In this document: in pieces, positions 61,106 through 64,000 of the stretch
Layout of the letters: each line of letters starts with the position of its first letter
Position numbering within the stretch: position 1 is the first letter of the stretch
Made by a program: the position numbers and the translations under genes
Assembly: GCF_902374955.1 (NCBI RefSeq)
Contig: NZ_CABKRX010000083.1
Location: forward strand, 147,860 to 211,859
Source: Bacillus massilioanorexius
GTDB lineage: Bacteria > Bacillota > Bacilli > Bacillales > DSM-1321
DNA: 64,000 nucleotides
Direction of reading: 5' to 3'
The notes under the pieces: generated by a model
Databases searched by the model: none
What the model was told of the DNA's origin: nothing
Seen by the model: only the letters and a program-made list of their open reading frames with translations

Positions 61106-63064
61106 GTGAATGTGAAATGGGAAGATTATTTTCTTTTTTTACACGGTGATCCATTTATTATCGCAGCAACGATTAGTATTGTAATTGGCGGTATAGCAGT
61201 AGTTGCTGGACTCACCTATTTTAAAAAATGGCGCTGGTTGAAAGATGAATGGCTTACAACCGTCGATCATAAACGAATCGGCATTATGTACATTTTTGTT
61301 GCATTAATTATGTTGTTCCGTGGTGGAGTAGATGCAATAATGATGAGAGCTCAAACAGCAATTCCTGAAAATGGACTGTTAGATCCTCAACATTATAATG
61401 AAATTTTTACAACACACGGCTTAGTTATGATTATCTTTATGGCAATGCCATTCGTTATCGGACTAATGAATATCGTTATTCCTTTACAAATTGGTGCACG
61501 TGACGTTGCATTTCCATATTTAAATGCTGTAAGCTTCTGGCTATTCGTTGCTGGATGTATATTATTAAATGTTTCATTTATTTTCGGTGGATCTCCTGAT
61601 GCTGGATGGACTTCTTATTTCCCACTAGCAAGTGAGCAGTTCAGTCCGACAGTAGGAACAAACTATTATAGTTTATCACTGCAAATTTCTGGTCTTGGTA
61701 CGATGATAACCGGTGTTAACTTTATCACTACAATCCTTAAAATGCGTGCACCTGGTATGACATTAATGAAAATGCCAATGTTTACATGGTCTATTTTAAT
61801 TACATGTATCATTATCCTTTTCGCTTTCCCTGTTCTAACAGTTGCATTAGCTATGATGATGTTTGACCGTTTATTTGGAACTCAATTCTTTACAATGACT
61901 GATGGCGGTATGGATATGCTTTGGGCCAACCTTTTCTGGGTATGGGGTCACCCTGAAGTTTATATCGTTATCTTGCCTGCATTCGGTATTTTCAGTGAAG
62001 TTATTTCAACTTTCGCTAGAAAAAACCTGTATGGTTATAAATCGATGGTTATTAGTATGGTTGCCATTTCACTTCTATCATTCACTGTATGGGTTCACCA
62101 TTTCTATACAATGGGTCAAGGAGCACTGGTTAACTCATTCTTCTCGATTACAACAATGTTAATCGCAGTACCTACCGGTGTAAAAATCTTTAACTGGTTA
62201 GCAACACTTTATAAAGGTAAGATTGAAATTACGACGCCAATGCTATACTCATTAGCCTTCATTCCGATCTTCACACTTGGAGGAATAACTGGAGTTGCAT
62301 TAGCAATGGCAAGTGCAGATTATCAATATCATAATACGCTATTCTTAGTAGCTCATTTCCATTATGTATTGATTCCTGGTACAGTATTCGCTGTTTTAGC
62401 TGGTATGTACTACTGGTGGCCATTATTGTTTGGTTTCAAACTGAACGAAAAACTTGGAAAAACTGCATTTTGGTTTATCGCCATTTTCTTCAACGTAACA
62501 TTCTTACCATTATTCTTCTTAGGATTAAATGGTGCAACACGTCGTATGAGTACTTACTCAGCGGAAACAGGATACGGTCCTTTACAATTGCTATCTTTCA
62601 TCGGTGCACTTGGTTTAACAGTTGGTTTCCTAATTCTAGTATACGGAATCTACTGGAGCATTCGTTACGAGCCACGTTTAACGAAAGCTGATCCATGGAA
62701 TGCTAGAACACTAGAATGGAGCACAGGCATGCCAGTTCCTTTCTATAACTTTGCTAGAGTACCAACAATTAATAGTGTTGAAGCATGGTGGGATCATAAA
62801 AAAGGTAAACATAAATTATTTGCAGATGGGCCTAATGAAGAAATTCATATGCCAAGTAACAGCTTTGTACCTTTTGTTATGGCAATGGCTTTCACAGGTG
62901 CTTCATTCTGTTTAATTTTTAGTTGGTGGATTCCAGCAATTATCTTTGCTATTCCAATTCCATTCTGTTTATTTGCACGTTCATTCAGCAAAGATCATGG
63001 ATATCATGTGAAAGTCAAAGAAATTGAGGAAATCGAAAGCAAATTATTGCGAGGTGATAAGTAA
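61106..63064 (+). CDS. qoxB: Quinol oxidase subunit I
   Basis: 652-residue heme-copper oxidase catalytic subunit with about 14-15 helices. It includes TVDHKRIGIMYI near residue 52, the low-spin heme region TTHGLVMIIFMAMP near 106, the CuB/Tyr site WVWGHPEVYIVILP near 280 and HHFYTMGQG with the CuB histidine pair near 332, and VAHFHYVL near 418. GTG 61106 has AAGGAG 9 bases upstream and gives the family length; the frame open to 61049 is upstream. It oxidises menaquinol and reduces O2 with proton pumping. Confidence 0.96.
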   Translation: MNVKWEDYFLFLHGDPFIIAATISIVIGGIAVVAGLTYFKKWRWLKDEWLTTVDHKRIGIMYIFVALIMLFRGGVDAIMMRAQTAIPENGLLDPQHYNEIFTTHGLVMIIFMAMPFVIGLMNIVIPLQIGARDVAFPYLNAVSFWLFVAGCILLNVSFIFGGSPDAGWTSYFPLASEQFSPTVGTNYYSLSLQISGLGTMITGVNFITTILKMRAPGMTLMKMPMFTWSILITCIIILFAFPVLTVALAMMMFDRLFGTQFFTMTDGGMDMLWANLFWVWGHPEVYIVILPAFGIFSEVISTFARKNLYGYKSMVISMVAISLLSFTVWVHHFYTMGQGALVNSFFSITTMLIAVPTGVKIFNWLATLYKGKIEITTPMLYSLAFIPIFTLGGITGVALAMASADYQYHNTLFLVAHFHYVLIPGTVFAVLAGMYYWWPLLFGFKLNEKLGKTAFWFIAIFFNVTFLPLFFLGLNGATRRMSTYSAETGYGPLQLLSFIGALGLTVGFLILVYGIYWSIRYEPRLTKADPWNARTLEWSTGMPVPFYNFARVPTINSVEAWWDHKKGKHKLFADGPNEEIHMPSNSFVPFVMAMAFTGASFCLIFSWWIPAIIFAIPIPFCLFARSFSKDHGYHVKVKEIEEIESKLLRGDK

Positions 63065-63660
63065 TGAAAATAGATACCTCTCTACCACTTGAATATAGTA
63101 CAGAAGAAAATCGCTTGAAGATTTTTGGTTTTTGGATTTTCCTAGGTGCGGAAATTGTTCTTTTCGCTACTCTATTTACTGTATACTTTATTATGCAAAA
63201 TCGTACTGGCTCTGGTCCTACTGGAGAAGAAATTTTCAAAATTTCTGGGGTACTTTGGGAAACTTTCATTCTCTTAACAAGTAGTTTTACAATTGGTATT
63301 GCCATTCATGCTATGCGTATGGGCATGAAGAAAGCAATGATGAATATGCTTGCTATTACTTTAGTTCTTGGCGCAGCGTTCGTCGGTATAGAAGTATATG
63401 AGTTTTTCCACTATGTACATGAAGGTGCTGCAATAACAACAAGTGGATTTACATCAAGCTTATTATTAACACTTGGTACACATGGAGGACACGTAACATT
63501 CGGTTTATTCTGGGGAATTGCTATTTTAATGCAATTTGCGAAACAAGGAATTAATGCTCGCACTGCCAATAAAGCCTTTATCTTCTCTCTTTACTGGCAT
63601 TTTCTAGATGTTGTATGGATTTTCATCTTTAGCTTTGTATATTTGAAAGGACTGATGTAA
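63064..63660 (+). CDS. qoxC: Quinol oxidase subunit III
   Basis: 198-residue, five-helix subunit III. It begins LEYSTEENRLKIFGFWIFLGAEIVLFATLF (7-36) and has the family's EVYEFFHYV near 118 and FSLYWHFLDVVWIFIF at the end. Its ATG overlaps the qoxB stop by one base. Confidence 0.96.
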   Translation: MKIDTSLPLEYSTEENRLKIFGFWIFLGAEIVLFATLFTVYFIMQNRTGSGPTGEEIFKISGVLWETFILLTSSFTIGIAIHAMRMGMKKAMMNMLAITLVLGAAFVGIEVYEFFHYVHEGAAITTSGFTSSLLLTLGTHGGHVTFGLFWGIAILMQFAKQGINARTANKAFIFSLYWHFLDVVWIFIFSFVYLKGLM

Positions 63661-63661
63661 G

Positions 63662-63943
63662 ATGGCGAAGTTATTTCCAAGAGCTCATGTAATAGGTTTC
63701 TTGTCTTCAATTATTTTAACACTTGCCGCTTTCTCAGTTATTACTCTTGACCTTTCGTACGCAGCTGAGATGGCAATTTTACTTGTAACTGCTGTAATTC
63801 AGGCAAGTTTACAATTATTCTTATTCATGCATATCGGTGAATCTGATGATAAAAAAGATTTATACATCAATATCGCCTATGCTGTATTCGTTGGATTGGT
63901 TACAATTCTTGGATCAATTTTTGCATTGGTTTGGGGATATTAA
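63662..63943 (+). CDS. qoxD: Quinol oxidase subunit IV
   Basis: 93-residue, three-helix subunit IV, 1 base after qoxC. FPRAHVIGFLSSIILTLAAF and LLVTAVIQASLQLFLFMHIG match the family. It is shorter than the 124-residue B. subtilis QoxD because the His-rich tail is absent; the frame ends naturally before a terminator, so it seems complete. Confidence 0.94.
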   Translation: MAKLFPRAHVIGFLSSIILTLAAFSVITLDLSYAAEMAILLVTAVIQASLQLFLFMHIGESDDKKDLYINIAYAVFVGLVTILGSIFALVWGY

Positions 63944-63953
63944 TCTACCGAAT

Positions 63954-63994
63954 AAGAGGGTGTTCCAGAAGCTCTGCATCTGGAACACCCTCTT
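63954..63994 (+). terminator. Terminator of qoxABCD
   Basis: Perfect 16-base stem AAGAGGGTGTTCCAGA / TCTGGAACACCCTCTT followed by TCTTTT, 10 bases past qoxD. Family-A repeat. Confidence 0.92.
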
Positions 63995-64000
63995 TCTTTT

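Noticed and set aside
1..64000. CRISPR arrays, tRNA, rRNA, prophage or defence island
   Set aside because: No regularly spaced repeats, no cloverleaf with CCA-proximal signals, and no integrase, cas or restriction genes were seen in the window.

Overview
The window is 64 kb of AT-rich chromosome from a spore-forming, aerobic Bacillaceae bacterium. The gene content and order follow the Bacillus subtilis pdh-ykr-yku-ykv block: yktB/yktA, sr1P, pdhABCD, def-ykrA, rpoY-rnjA, ktrC, ykuV/ykuU, dapL/dapH, ccpC, cbpB, ykuJ, ykuI, fadH, ykuE, ykyB, cheV, patA, ykwC, ptsHI, ykvS, ykvI, kinD. The species cannot be fixed from the sequence; a low-GC Bacillus or a related genus fits best. Gene order is conserved rather than island-like. 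The only clear mobile element is one IS200-type insertion.

Layout. 1-5 kb: small conserved genes (yktB, yktA, nitronate monooxygenase, the SR1/SR1P dual-function RNA locus, DUF3055- and DUF1885-like genes). 4.75-5.5 kb: an IS200-type element. 5.5-10.5 kb: the pyruvate dehydrogenase operon on the minus strand. 11-16 kb: peptide deformylase, a HAD phosphatase, a tiny cationic peptide gene, RNA polymerase epsilon plus RNase J1, and KtrC. 16-25 kb: redox proteins, the acetylase branch of diaminopimelate/lysine synthesis (dapL, dapH, with patA at 33.6 kb), CcpC, a CBS protein, a metallo-hydrolase, a glutaredoxin and a degenerate EAL protein. 25-36 kb: FadH, an SLC13-type transporter, YkuE, a tandem fluoride channel pair, a Tyr/Pro-rich probable spore protein, YkyB, CheV, an RDD protein, PatA, a phage-like DUF669 orphan and YkwC. 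36-42 kb: ptsHI, a frameshifted PilZ-like remnant, YkvS, a CPBP protein and a lipoprotein. 42-52.5 kb: YkvI, KinD, an MFS exporter, a ZIP transporter, a Spo0E-like phosphatase, a four-PAS KinE-like kinase and an ECF sigma/anti-sigma/membrane-protein operon. 52.8-64 kb: a two-gene fused 2-oxoacid:ferredoxin oxidoreductase, a ComK homologue, a B12-type radical SAM protein and the qoxABCD quinol oxidase operon.

How the genes work together. Carbon flow is the main theme: the PTS general proteins, PDH, a second ferredoxin-linked 2-oxoacid oxidoreductase with a full-consensus CcpA site upstream, the aconitase/citrate synthase regulator CcpC, and the cytochrome aa3 quinol oxidase. The second theme is developmental decision-making: two Spo0A-phosphorelay-type kinases, a Spo0E-like phosphatase, ComK and a possible mother-cell promoter. 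Most genes end in strong hairpin terminators. Several of these belong to two recurring inverted-repeat families spread over the window.

I do not see a clearly new multi-gene system (no CRISPR, defence island, prophage or biosynthetic cluster). The best leads are the 23-residue cationic peptide gene at 12957-13028, the SR1 homologue, the IS200 leader that can mask its own ribosome binding site, the dispersed terminator repeats, the CcpA-linked fused oxidoreductase and the uncharacterised sigma/anti-sigma operon. All identifications are from sequence reading and memory of the families; no database search was run.
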